DNA of 64,000 bases, from the NCBI GenBank assembly GCA_021018815.1, contig JAITYX010000021.1:2819001-2883000 (forward strand), given 5' to 3'. This document shows, piece after piece, positions 11,979 to 24,440 of the stretch. A program made the translations under genes and the position numbers. Below the pieces are notes generated by a model. The model searched no databases, was not told the DNA's origin, and saw only the letters and a program-made list of their open reading frames with translations. This DNA comes from Talinum fruticosum. Its lineage: Eukaryota; Streptophyta; Magnoliopsida; Caryophyllales; Talinaceae. How positions within the stretch are numbered: position 1 is the stretch's first letter; the number at the start of each line of letters is the position of its first letter.

Positions 11979-14900
11979 TCAAAAGTTAACCGATGAATAC
12001 GAACTTCGGTGATGGTAAGTAGGTCCTCTAAACCTTTGTACCAATGACATAAACAGACTCTGCAGAAACATCAAAGTGAAGACATTGACTAAATGTGTAA
12101 GCTCCAATGTTACAGCAAACTGAATATTCAATTACATACCGTCCTATGTTCAATTCAGGAGAACTATCAGAGCAGAAAACTTGGAAGCAAACGAAAAATT
12201 TAGAGCCATTGAGTAGTCTGTCTACATCTTCTATCACGAATTTCAGGAATTTCCAAAGAGTTCCAGACAAGAATTTCCAAGTAAATGCAATGACAAATGG
12301 AAAATACAGGAACCCCTAAAGATTTTTGAAAACTTAAAGAAATTTAGCCGAGTATATCATGTTGAAAACGATCTAAAAGCTTCTAGATCCATATTAGCAA
12401 TAGAATAAAGGACCCACAATAATTCAGCCGTCACAGGAATAAGAAAATACCTTGGTTCTATGTGGTATGCTAGTCCAAAAATCTAAGTTTGGAATAACCT
12501 GGGGGAAAAGAACAAAAGTGGCATTATAAGTTATGAAGATCAAAGCCAAAGCATCATGAAATTTATCAATGATTTCAACCAGAGTTCATAGTTAGAACAC
12601 ACACACCCAATAAGAAATTACACACAACATACACCATAACACCGTCAAAACTGTACGATACGAAGTGTTTCGCAAGGAAGAGTTAATCAAACTCTAGAAA
12701 GTAAAAACAAGATAATAGCAGAAGCAGAACAATACATGTCAGAAGGAAGGACCTAAGAATTTTTACTTTCGAGAGGCTAGAGCACTACAATCACACATTC
12801 TTGTGTTTGTGTGTGTAAATTGATCAGAATTATGTGTCTAAAACAATTACTAGGAAGAGAAATTTTATGCATTGTAATAGTTAGAAAATCAAATGCTAAT
12901 CTATCTTTACTAGATGCATCCCTAAAGTTACCTACATTTTTTTTGAAATGATAATAAATCAGAGCATTGACGACCCCCAGTCTCACCTACAGTCGGGTAT
13001 AGGTGGTCAGATACCTTGGCCATACAAATAATTGCGGAGAAAAATATGCCAGCAAAATATATGCATAAAATAGTATCAGTAAGAGATCAAGGTAAAAGTA
13101 ATCAGGGGGAAGAAAACAAAAGATGCTTAAACAGAAAAAGAAAAAGTATGCAAAGTGCAAGGAAAACAATTGAAGCGCACAGGCTGACACAAGCGTATAT
13201 AAAAGTGGCAGAAAACTTCCGATTTTCCTTTCCCCAAAACGCAGGGGGTCACAATTTTGCAATCAAATGGTGTCTAACACACCACTATAAATCAGAAACA
13301 TCATATCTAATCCAACATGGACAACAAAGGCAAGATGGAAGAAATTGAGCTGAGACCATTTCATAACCGGATTCAGAATAAGCATAAGTAGAAGATATAC
13401 ATCTAAACCGCGAATCCGAAGGAAGAAATACCGATACACAACACCAACCAGCAGATAGGCTATGAGGAAACTTAGCAAACTGAAATCAAAAAAGAAATTC
13501 ATGTGTCAGACAACAACAGGAGAAAGTAGAATCACGCAAATTCAAAAACTAGAGAGCATCTAGAGCAAATAGACAAAGTTAAGGGCTCACATTGTTAAAA
13601 GTATACTAAACCAACCCCAGCCTCCTCCACGAACTCCTACTATCTTGGCACAGCCAGAGGGATGTTTCAGCAAAGTTACCTGTCAAACAGAAGTTATAAA
13701 CTTGGAGCATCTAAAATCCAAGTCCGTGCACATCTAATGTTACTCATAAACAAACAAATTACTAAACAGCACCAAATGCGAAAAACAGATTCATCTCACT
13801 GCAAGCCCATAGGACTACAAAACAGAATCCAAGTGCATGCAGCCCTTGCTATTGACTATAAAGACAAGCGAAATTCCCGATATAGATTTAGCTTGTAAAG
13901 CATTCCTACCAAATGACTACATCATTCAACAACTTTGTCAACTACTATACACATATCAAGGATTACACCATAGTATTGACAATTTCGCATATATAACTAT
14001 ATATTCATGGACTAGAAATGACAGAATTGACAATAAATAGCACCTACGCATCAAACAAGTAAAAACCTGAGAACTTCAAAACTAGCACAATGTTCACCAG
14101 CTCCCCAGAAATGGACAGTATTAATTTGCACATGCATGAATACATCATTTCTTTTCTATATCAGAAGCCAGTCAACACCAGAAATCAGCTCTGGAAAGAA
14201 ATTTCAACAGCATTTTAAAAGCAATCAAGAGTTTTTCCAATCCTCATAACATTTAAGAGTCTGTTTCAAGCATTCATAAACATCACACTAGACTAGACAC
14301 ACAGTGCACGTGCTATTTAAAGGTTTCCCTTCTAGCCCTCCCCCTCCCCCAAAAACAAACAAACAAACAAACAAAAAACTTGCAGTTCTGACTGAACCAA
14401 GACTGTGTGGATGCCACATCTGCCAATGATTTGGAGTATCAAAACCAATCAAACTGATTTGGCATTCCAAAGTTTGCCAGTTTCCCTTTATGGCCATGGG
14501 TTGCAGCTGCAAGGTCAAATAGTGTTACTATAGAAAAAATTGTATCTAAAATTCTCTATCTGTAAAATTTTCGTGGCCAGTTTGTCAATTGTCCTTCTAG
14601 CAAATTTGAAAGTACAAATATTCAAATAGTGGAGCTTTATAATGAGAAACAATCACAAAATGCAATTCCATTGGCTATAAAACATTACAAGGAAATCATG
14701 CATGAGCTGCCAGAGTTAAGTGCGTGCTTACATAATCACAAGTCCCCACTTTTTCGAATGATTGCGGCTCCTGCCAATAAGGAAGACAGTTGTCAAAACA
14801 AGTAAGCAAATTGTAGTCACTGCCTGTGAGAAACTTCAGAAAATCAACGTGCACAATCTCACCTTAATTCCATTTGAATCGCATACAACAGATACAGTAA

Positions 14901-17900
14901 GTGAACAGTTCATTCCCTGGCTCTTGCTTGACATAGTAACATTAACACCCTTGGTTGGTGTCTCCTTATCTGGTGTACAGCAAAATAGAAAAAGATTAGT
15001 CTAATGTTTTATAGAGGATAGCAGATCTATGGTCCTAAGAGGGCTAATTCAAGGTGCTTCTGCCTTTGACCACATACAAACACAGCCACAATAACATGTA
15101 ATGACCATATCAAGGATTCAGCCAATCTAAGCTACAAAAGCAAGAAAAAGTAACCAGGTCAAGAAATGATGTCTCCATCAGATGCCCCCCCAAAAAATGC
15201 AGAGCTGATAGGCAGATGGACCAAAATAAGCAACTTACTCATGAGCTTGATGTCATAGTTGAAATCACGTCCAATACTTGTGCAGACATAATATCCTGCA
15301 TCAACAACATGAATTTGATGATAAACATTAGAAGGCATACGAGCAGCATCAAAAGAGTAAAGGCAAACATCTTCCTTCTTCATTATCTTCTTTAGTATCT
15401 TCCTGCTTCAGGATTCAGAAAGTTTTGATCAAAGACAGCTTTCATCATCTCTCTTTAATCAAGGAGAGGTCGAGCAGTACTGTAGGAACATTAAGAATCC
15501 TAGCAAATTGGATATGGCAGCCAGCAGCATTTTCTATCAGCTTATGTATTTGCGGGACAGAAACCAGAGGACTAGAATAGTATATCAACAAGTGGAAATT
15601 TTCAGCATTGCCATTTTTCCTATCCCTATTCTATTTGGTTTCTAACAGCTCAACAAGACTAGGTCATTCCACCACCTAGAGAAGGTAGAATGAATTTATA
15701 CAAAGAAAAAGCACTTTCCAGAAAGACCTTACCTCCAGTATCCTTAGCCACAAGTGCACTGCATCCCATACCGCAAAGTGATGGCCCCCACAATCCTGAC
15801 AAATGAAAGAAAGGCTCTGATTCAGATATGAGGGAACATGGAGAGAATGGTTCTCAAATGCTAATAAGCTTTCTCCCGAGCCACCCTCATTTACAATCAC
15901 ATGGTGAACCATGAGCCAGTTATACATAGTTAGCTAACAAACAAATGATTTTAGATGACATTCAACTCTTTGGGTTCTCTCAGCCAGTTTCATAAATTTG
16001 AGGTGGTGGTGGGCCATAATCTTCATATATATTTAACCCACCGAATTTTACATACACTTAACATTCACCCACCACCCAAAATGTTCCATACATCAAGAAA
16101 GCAAGTTGAAAGACTATCAAAAAATTCTGGATATGAGGATTACTGCAACATAGCATTGCCAATTTGTGTGGCCAATGAAACATTTAAAGGGTCAATAAAT
16201 CTTTTGTGAAACACAACAAGAAATATTGCAGGCACCTTTAAATGCCACACAGTTCTCTCGTGCAGAAGACAGAGGAATACAGGTAGTCAAACAATCAATG
16301 CAGTTTCTTGAACAGGCAGCTAGAATAGACCAAGGATGATCTGCTTTGCATTTCAACATATAATTGACCTAGATAAAATGAAAACAGGTATGCATTTGAT
16401 ATTGATCCTAATTTTAGGTAGTTTGCTAGAAGGAGGGAGAACAACTTAAAATGCTGTCGAGCAAGCTGTTAAAAGGTAGGCTAGTGAGTATCAAACTCCT
16501 ACCCTAAGACAGGAGAAAGGAGGAGATTTTTTTTTATTCATGATCTCCACCATATTGCCAACTATCGAACCATAAATTTTGAGGAAAATAACATTACGAG
16601 GGGGAAATGAAACACCTACCCAACAGTCAACACATCGTGGAGGATCATGGTTGAAGATCATGCCATCACAAAGCTACAGTGGAAAACATATAAGACAAAC
16701 AGCCATCAGTACTTAAAGTGACCAATATCAGATCAGCAACTGGAACAAATTGTGTTTGATTTTATCCTAGATCATCCTACATGATTGAATACCATAAGCA
16801 TAGATCCAGAAATTCTAAATCTGAAAAAATTCAGTAATCCATATGCCAATACTGGTCCTTCCATTGCTTAAAACCATTCCTAAACCTTTAACAGACAAGT
16901 TTTTAGCTTATAGGTTGGTGTGAAAAGTCAAATGAAATACAACGAGTGCGACCTGGTGAAGCCAACCTGAAACCAGATAATAGTACCATTTGCTGCTACT
17001 CTATAAAACCTGTAAATCATAGCCACAAAGGTAAATTACATTATTTAGTTGATTGAGAACATAACTAGTAGAAACCCTTGAACAGAAACCATGTGATCAC
17101 TACAGGGTACAATGCAGTATTAATAAAGAACTAGGAAAGAGTTACATAACTTCAGAATCGTGTTGACCTACTATAATATCTAACCTTTATTTAGGGGCTT
17201 TCACTTAGTGCAGAAATACGACATAGCAATATCCAACCCAGCTAACAATCAACGAACCATGAAGTTAGTATGAAGTCAGCTTATATAAAAGAATTCTACA
17301 GTCAGGTTTTATGTTTCCCTTATTTTACGGTGAAGATGAAACCGTTACATCCGTAAGGTTCCAGGAGCTTAAGGGTCTAGCCCGTCTGCTCATTCTACTG
17401 GTTAATTCAGTTTTAACTCTGAAATGGTGTACATAATAATACTTGGAATCAATGATATTTTACTATAACCAAATTAGTCCACGCCTTATACCATGGATTA
17501 AATACAATACTTAGTTCAAATCAAAATAAACCGTTAAAAGCAAAAACGTCCCCACTAGGGGGCCTTAAATAAGCCATTTATCTGATTGTATTCAAAAACA
17601 AAATCATCCCTAATCTAAACAATCAAATGTGACTTACAGACATGCATTGCAAAATCAATCTAAACAGTTGGGTAGGTACCAAATGCAGCTAAAAATTGAA
17701 AAACAAATTCAATAAAACATAAACAAGTCACAAATAATGAAATCCAGAAGCATAATCCACAAAAATCAAAGAAGGGGGCATTGATTGAAACCTACCCATC
17801 TTCACTGAGTACCCCATGGGGTAAGTCCCGAACAGGAGAAGCTAAGCTGTAGGAGTAGAGCTTGTTGCGCAGAACGACACCGTATTCGCAAGAAGCAGCG

Positions 17901-17980
17901 TAGGCGGAGTATGAGCTAGCTTGAAGCAAAATGGCGAGTAGAAAGAAAGTGAACTTGGGTAAATCAGAAGCACTTGTCAT
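11979..17980 (-). CDS. ATG27/MRH-domain-like type I membrane protein
   Basis: Predicted single-pass endomembrane protein with a cysteine-rich lumenal domain, of the plant family annotated as autophagy-related protein 27 or mannose-6-phosphate-receptor-like. A sorting or autophagy role is inferred from family only. Exons: 17796-17980, 16967-17009, 16620-16673, 15733-15795, 15239-15295, 14863-14969, 14732-14770, 13591-13679, 13401-13479, 12451-12498, 11979-12059. Signal peptide at about residues 1-28 (FTFFLLAILLQASSYSAYA). The lumenal part has CEYGVVLRNKLYSY, LCDGMIFNHDPPRC, SLTVSVVCDSNG and HPSGCAKI. The membrane segment is FSILLTILLSFLIAYLLVGV, followed by a short tail ending RSSYSSVNF. Exon 4 joins exon 3 out of frame by one base: the expected DCGGP needs six G, and only five are present. 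A donor 4 nt downstream would restore the frame (282 residues) but changes the conserved residues. The start is the ATG ahead of the signal peptide. Confidence 0.8.
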
Positions 17981-18324
17981 GGCGCTTCCAGAATCCAACA
18001 GCCAAATCTACATGAGGCATGATATTCACAGTTTCTGCGAGTTTTCCATGTCCACTGGATCCTAATCGAATAAATCCTCCCAAGATCGATCTCCTCAATA
18101 GTCAATACCCTAGTTGAGAAGATTTTCTGCTTTGAAGCTTGAAATTACGATGAAATTACCAATCAAAATTTCCCTCAAATCTTTTCCAATCCACTCCAGC
18201 AACCTATATTGTAGCTCTGGTAATAAGGAGGCACAAAGACCCATACATGCGAAATTTTAACTTGTCCGATGAGACTACTTGACACCCTCTTTCATGTTTA
18301 TTTTCATTTTGGTTATTTCAATAG
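17981..18324. other. Upstream flank of ATG27-like gene
   Basis: Should contain the 5' UTR and promoter of the minus-strand gene. It has no ORF that I support and no element that I can name with confidence. Confidence 0.4.
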
Positions 18325-18390
18325 CATTTTAAAATATATGCTGTTTTATTGCGTGAGAATACAAGGAAATACAAAATGTACAACAAATTT
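18325..18390 (+). repeat. Stowaway-like MITE copy 3, left half
   Basis: GCATTTTAAAATATATGC through ACAACAAATTT matches the left half of the family. It stops abruptly at 18390 where the LTR-like element begins, and the right half resumes at 22003. Confidence 0.65.
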
Positions 18391-19180
18391 TGTAACGCCC
18401 GGGCCCTTGTTAGGGACGTTACATTGCTAGAATCCTCTTCAAGAATCCTTAAATCTAAATTAGGGAACAACCTAGCTAACTAAACATGTTTTTAAACCTT
18501 ATGAAAGCCACCCAACACATTTCCTTTTTTAGGAGAATCTACTTCGAGTTTTAAACTCATACGACTTTAAATTAACATTTGGGTTCACACGACCCTACAA
18601 CATAAATTAAGTACATCACCAACAAAGTCTTGGTAGGGCGCCACCGAGGCCGAACCAGAGCATCTATAAATGCCAACAAACCTCTAACTACAGACATGCC
18701 TGATTACCAACTAAATTGTACACGTATTACTTGAAAGCACACACAATTTAACATAAGTAATCAATGCATTAAAGTTTCTTGTAGCTAAAGAGCATAAAAA
18801 CGGCCTTCAAAATGACAAAGCTTTCCAAGAATCTTACTGTTGCTCTGGATCTAAAAAGATGAAAAAGTAGGGGATGAGCAACCACAGCTCAATGGGAGTC
18901 CTTCGCCTCCCAAAAACCAAAATAACTTTGCATGCATACATATATAGAGTATAATAGCAATCAATACTTAATGACCATAATATTAGTAATCAAGTCGTAT
19001 CGTAAAAATAATCTTACCTTACTCCGCCCTTAATCGAATGGGAAAACCATAATGCATTAGAACTCAAGTGAATCACATTTCCTTCATAAGTGTGACTAAT
19101 CAATTCTCAATCTAGAACTTAGGTTAATTTTTGTCATCTTTAATTTCTTTGGGCAAAACTGTTACCCTGATACTCAAATG

Positions 19181-19796
19181 ACGCCTGTGAGCCGACCCAA
19201 CGTATCACGGTACTGGGATTCGGAACTACTCACGCGTGTGTACAAGTTTCCTATCCGGGAGGACTTGTAATCTAGGAGTGAAAGCCACTGTCCTCAGGCC
19301 GGAATATGTCACCTTCCTAGATTTTGTATTTCGACGCCTGTGAGCCGACCCAACGTACCACGGTACTGGGATTCGGAACCACTCACGCGTATACCCAAGT
19401 TTACTACCCAAAAGGACTCGTAATCTAGGAGTGAAAGCTGTTACCCGTGGGTCGGATTATGTCACCTTCCTAGATTTGGTATTTCGACGCCTGTGAGCCG
19501 ACCCAATGTACGACGGTATAGGGATTCGGAAACATTCACGCGTATACTCAAGTTTCCTATCCGAAAGGACTCGTAATCTAGGAGTGAAAACCGCTGCCCT
19601 CAGGCCGGAATAAGTCACCTTCCTAAATTTCGTATTTTAACGCCCGTAAGCCGACTCAACGTACCACGGTACTGAGACTCGGAACCACTCATGTGTATAT
19701 CCAAGTTTACTGCCTAGAAGGACTCATGATTTAGGAGTGAAAGTCGCTACCCGCAGGCCGGAATATCATCTCATGTCACCTTCCTAGATTTCGTAC
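19181..19796. repeat. Four tandem 153-bp repeats inside the LTR-like element
   Basis: Units start at 19181, 19334, 19487 and 19640 with ACGCCTGTGAGCCGACCCAA or a close variant. Each continues with a GGTACTGGGATTCGGAAC block, a CAAGTTT block and CTCGTAATCTAGGAGTGAAA, ending in GTCACCTTCCTAGATTT. The fourth unit is the most diverged. Confidence 0.95.
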
Positions 19797-20097
19797 CGTC
19801 AAAGTGCTCAAACCCAAGAAATCAACCTCCCATTCAACGTTATGGTTGTTATCTCTATCATTTCTTCACATATGTATTTAGTAAATTGTTTCATGAGACC
19901 TAAAGTCATGCTTCAAGTCTTAGACTCGCTTTCGACACAACATATAAGGCTTACAAGTATCACTGGACAAAGCCAACAGGTTGTGGGGTCCAAAATTACT
20001 TTGGAGGTCTCCACAGACCTTCCCATAGCCCGCGGAGGTCAATGGTTGGCTCTAAAGGTCATCAAGGGTCTTCCCACGGTTAGTGGGAACTTCAGGT

Positions 20098-20290
20098 GGC
20101 CACCATGGACTACCCCACGGCCTGTGGGAGTACCCGCGGTGCGTTATTTTGAGTTAAATAATCGCTGCAGGCCACCACGATCTGCCCCACATCCTGTGGG
20201 GGCACCCGTGGTGGGTATTTTGAATTAATTAAATCACTGCTGGCCACCACAGCTTGCCCCACAGCTTATGGGGGCACCCGTGGTGGGTGG
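20098..20290. repeat. Three tandem 72-bp GC-rich repeats with hairpin cores
   Basis: Units begin GGCCACCA at 20098, 20170 and 20242. Each has a palindromic core of the form CCCCAC-(A/G)xCC-TGTGGGG-GCACCCGTGGTG, followed in the first two by TATTTTGA(A/G)TTAA. They sit in an otherwise AT-rich element. Confidence 0.9.
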
Positions 20291-21222
20291 CAGTGGCTCC
20301 CAAACTCTATTTTCTTACCTTCTACCTATCTTATCCTTGTGGGATGTCTATGAAAGGTTCATTTCAGCATTATAAGTAACATATTAGCTCAATAAAACCC
20401 ATCAAAATGCCCATGTAAGATACATATTTTTCATACCAAATTTTGAAGCAAACACACATTTCCGATCATCGATCCCCAAAGCATTATAACGAGTATATTC
20501 TCTAACAAATGTCAAACCCAACCTCAACAAAACCACAATTTCACAAAGATTTAAATATATTTGATACACTTTCATCTTCATGCATGAAATTATAGCAACA
20601 AAAGAGAAGGTTAACCAAGTACATGATGATGATCATGTTTCTACTCCTTTTCCCTCTCTAACACCCTCCTAGCATATTTATATCAATGAACCACTCCAAA
20701 ACACATGCATGCAACAATTTCTTGAAGTTTTGAGCATTCAAGGTTGGTCTAAAAGCACACTTATGAAATTCATTTTGGTCGGAAAATAATATACAGTGGG
20801 GAGGAGAAGGAAACCCACCATAATTATGATTGGTGTTAAGTCTTTGATGATTGTATTCTTGACCCTTCCTTCAATTTTTCTACCTTTATTCTTAGCTCTA
20901 TCCTTAGTGAAAGTGACTAAAGATGAAGGAGTTGAAGCTTAGACCAAGGGAGGTTAAAGCAAAATGTCTCATTTGATTTCCCTTCTTTTCTCTCTCTCTT
21001 CTCTCCTCCCTCTATTTGGAGTTTCTGGATTTCCTTTTCCAAAGAAAATGAGCCACCCCTTTTTGGTTTTTGCCTTACCTTTGATCCATGCACAAGATTT
21101 GGAGTGGGTGCAATGATGGTGAAGCATGTGGGACTAGGAGCTAGTAGGCTAGGGATGATGGTTGCAGTAATAAGCCAAGAAAAGGGTACAAGCTATCATT
21201 TTTTCTTCTTCTTTTACCTAAG

Positions 21223-21692
21223 GCTCTATTTGATTATAAGAAAATTAGAAGGAAAGAAAAAAATATGGAAAATGAATTTCTTTCCCTTATTTGAATTGAA
21301 GAAAAAAGGAGAGAAAAAAATTTGATGGAAAAACTCATGGAAAATTTTATCAATTTGGTCAATGATATTTTCCTTCCAAAATTGAGAGGAAAATGGATGA
21401 AAAAATTCACAAAGAGAGAGAATGGAGAAAAGAGAGAGAATTCTATTAAGAAAGGTTATTAAGAATTTTCTCTCTCCTCTCAATTAATCAATTTTATTGA
21501 GTATTTTCTCTCTTATCTCCATGACAATGTAGTGATGGATAAGAAGTTGAAAAATGATTATACTTTTTTCCCTCTATTTTTCCTTGAACCAAACACAAGA
21601 AAAAAATTAATTTTCCCTTAACTTTTTTTCCTCATTACTTTTTTCTATTTAAATTTTCTTTCCAACCTATTTTCTTCAAATCAAATATAGCC
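21223..21692. mobile_element. Tourist-like (PIF/Harbinger) MITE nested in the LTR-like element
   Basis: 470 bp flanked by TAA duplications (21220-21222 and 21693-21695). The ends are GGCTCTATTTGATT and, reversed, GGCTATATTTGATT, one mismatch in 14. A TAA duplication with a GGC-initial inverted repeat is typical of Tourist elements. The interior is purine-rich on its left half and pyrimidine-rich on its right half, with GAGAGAGAATGGAGAAAAGA near 21412, so it could fold on itself. Confidence 0.8.
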
Positions 21693-22002
21693 TAAATGCT
21701 CAGATTTTGAAAATATATGAGCATGATTTGGATGTTTAAAACTTAGGATGTTAATCAAACTATGTTACTATTCCATCTAAGCAATTAGCAAATCAAATAA
21801 ATATTTTCTAAACTTACTCCTAATATTATTTTCAATTAACTTGACTAAAGACTAGCAACCATATAAATAAATACTTGCTCTGTAGTTTAACTAACGCTAC
21901 AAAAAATTTATGATCAATCTTCAATTCGAGTTATTTAATAAATAAGTAACATATATAAATAGAACTTTCTTGTTTAGACTTTCCTTTAATTCGAGCGTCA
22001 CA

Positions 22003-22150
22003 AATTCTGTGTTAAAAATCAAGTAATCTCTATATTTCATTGAAAATAAAGAAAATCAATAAAAAAAGAGAAACAAGGTAATTTATAAGGATAAAATTAG
22101 TAAATTAGTAATTAATAGTTAGTTAAAGTGACATGTATTGTGCAGTAAGT
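22003..22150 (+). repeat. Stowaway-like MITE copy 3, right half
   Basis: Resumes with AATTCTGTGTTAAAAATCAA and runs to TGACATGTATTGTGCAGTAA, matching the right half of the other copies. With 18325-18390 it forms one repeat split by the LTR-like insertion. Confidence 0.7.
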
Positions 22151-24440
22151 CTTGTGTGATACCGTATCATGATAACTTATCGTGAGACGGGGATGTCACG
22201 TTAGCCAAAGCATTGACAAGTTCACACACATTAACAGGAGAGTGAAGTTCAAACGCGTATTTGACCAAAGTAGAGTTTCTGTCTTACTAAACTATTTCGT
22301 CATCACCAATATATCTCTGTCACCCTTCTTTCTCCTCATGATCATGGTTCATCTTTCGATCATCTTCCATTTACCATTAGTTGTCCACGATCTCTTTCGT
22401 TTGTCGTTGTAATCGTTCATCAATTGTTCAAAAGCTTTCATCTTTCATTCGTTGTTATTGCTTGAAGACAACCGATGTTTTAACTCAAAATAGGTAGAAA
22501 TATTTTGATTGATAAGAAATTTGTTCATCAATTATTCATGATCATGTGTTTGAATTTATCGCTATAATCGTTATCGCTTCATGAAAATATTCGTCAATCA
22601 GCCACAATATACTGGTTCATCGTTCATCGTTGATTTTTTGCGACGGAAATGGTGGTAGTAGTGCCGAGTATACTAATGGAGGAATATGTGGATGAAAGAG
22701 GTAAAAATATTCCAATTTGGGTTTTATAAACCCTAATATTTTACGAATACTAACTTTTTAAAACATTGGATAATCATTAATACTACTATTAATAGCTTGT
22801 ATGCACAATTATTTATGATGAGTGCATGTAATAAACTAATTGTGGTTCTCAGTAGTTATGAGACAAAAATATTATGTATGAGTGACTAATTATTTGAAAT
22901 TATTTACGTTATTTAATATAATAGTGTATGACTAATAATATATTTCGTATGTGAGTATTTATATAAAATCATGTGTGACCAAGTACATTTGTCATGTATG
23001 ACTATTTGTTTATATATCAGTACTACGACTAATAAATTACATGTATGATAATTTATGATGAATTAGAACAATTATAAGGTGACTAATAATGCTCAACATT
23101 GTTGAGCGGAAAATGTATATATATGACTAATAATATTAAAAATGGATGGCTAATAACATGTGACCCTCATCTATTTCATATAATATGTTAGTATAAGAAT
23201 AATAATGTTTTGGATGTATGTTTATGTTGATATTATTTCCCAAGCTGTTACTATTTAATATATCACTATATGACTGATTTTATTTTACATGTATGACTAT
23301 ACTTGTTGAAGTTGAAAATCAATAACCCGTGGAAAATTTCATGGAACCTTTGCTTGTTGATTATAAAACACACGTTGAGGGTCCACTATAGTTGATAATC
23401 GTGAATCAAAATCATAGAAGTAGATTTACAGTTTGATTGAATCACACGAGTATGAAGATGGACGTGTTCTTGAAGGAAGCCTTAAAGGAGTTGGAGTGTG
23501 ATTAAGGTTGAGGGGAATAATTTTAAAAAATGAGGGAAATTTCCATTTTTTTATTTTTTAGGTTTTGGAAAGAGAGAGTGTGTTTCACTCTCTCATATAA
23601 GAATTTGTGATTTATTAATTATCAGTGATATCAGTGTAAACATTTGTTAGAATTAATGATTATCAATTTTTATAGTTAGTAACTAGCCTTTATTAATAGT
23701 TAAACTCAACCATTAATGATTATTAATATTTATAAGTGATCAGTGGTTATAAACCTTAAAATAAACATTAAAACAAATAGGTTTGAAGGCCTTCCCTTGG
23801 ACCAGCAACACACAACCTGAAAAAACCAAGGGATCAATCAACTAGGAAACGGTTAACATATCAATTGTATTTGGGACATAAACTTACTATATAGACGTAT
23901 ACATTAGGATCATATAAAGTCCAATCCCAATGAAGGCGTACACCTTAGGAATGCATGTCACCATCTAGGCAATGATGACACAAATGCCCTAGACAAAGCC
24001 CAATAAATTACAAGGGGGAAAATGTTTATGTATGACACTTGGTCCTTATTCCCCAGCGAGCCCAGGATGGTAGAAGTAACCCTAGCATTAACCTTTAAGC
24101 CTCAACGTGAGCATTCCCAGTTATCCTACGGTCAACCTACCTTCCCCTAATGCTAGGACATACATCTCCTTATAAAAAGGAGCATGAGGCCCCCAAAAAA
24201 TGGGTTACACGTTTAGCTACAAATAGTTAATACGAAATATTGGCGTAAAAGGATGATCAGATCTACCTCTTTTCTTCACACTCTTTCTACTCTTTCCACC
24301 ACTTAACATGCAAATTTACCTAAATTATATGAGCCCGGATAAGCAGTATGTGATTAAAAGGTTACTGACGATAATGAGGTGGACGTAAACAACTTACTAA
24401 ATTGAGAAACATAAATTTAAAATCACTAATTTTTCCAATA
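22151..24440. other. AT-rich spacer with LTR-like remnant
   Basis: No gene supported. From about 23770 to 24350 the sequence has lower AT content and a TATA-like CCTTATAAAAAGGAGCATGA near 24171, as seen in LTR promoter regions, but I could not define its ends. Bases 22680-23320 are degenerate AT-rich sequence with recurring GTATGACTAAT-type words. Confidence 0.4.

Larger units (their letters stand above)
18391..22002. mobile_element. Solo-LTR-like element (3.6 kb), probably Ty3/gypsy del/Tekay type
   Basis: It begins TGTAACGCCCG and ends CGAGCGTCACA: TG...CA ends with an 11-bp inverted repeat (2 mismatches). Flanking pentamers are AATTT and AATTC, a near-perfect 5-bp duplication. The flanking halves belong to one MITE copy whose other copies are uninterrupted, which fixes both borders independently. 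No gag-pol coding is visible. The segment GGGATGAGCAACCACAGCTC near 18873 resembles a motif I recall from del/Tekay chromovirus LTRs. Size and structure suit a solo LTR left by unequal recombination. A non-autonomous element is the alternative. Confidence 0.65.

Noticed and set aside
14470..14515. Extra exon of the ATG27-like gene after a TTGCAG acceptor
   Set aside because: Its translation does not match the family, whereas the exon at 13591-13679 gives HPSGCAKI in the correct phase.
20000..20300. CRISPR-like or regulatory array of GC-rich repeats
   Set aside because: Only three diverged 72-bp units, no spacer pattern, plant nuclear context; better explained as LTR-internal repeats.
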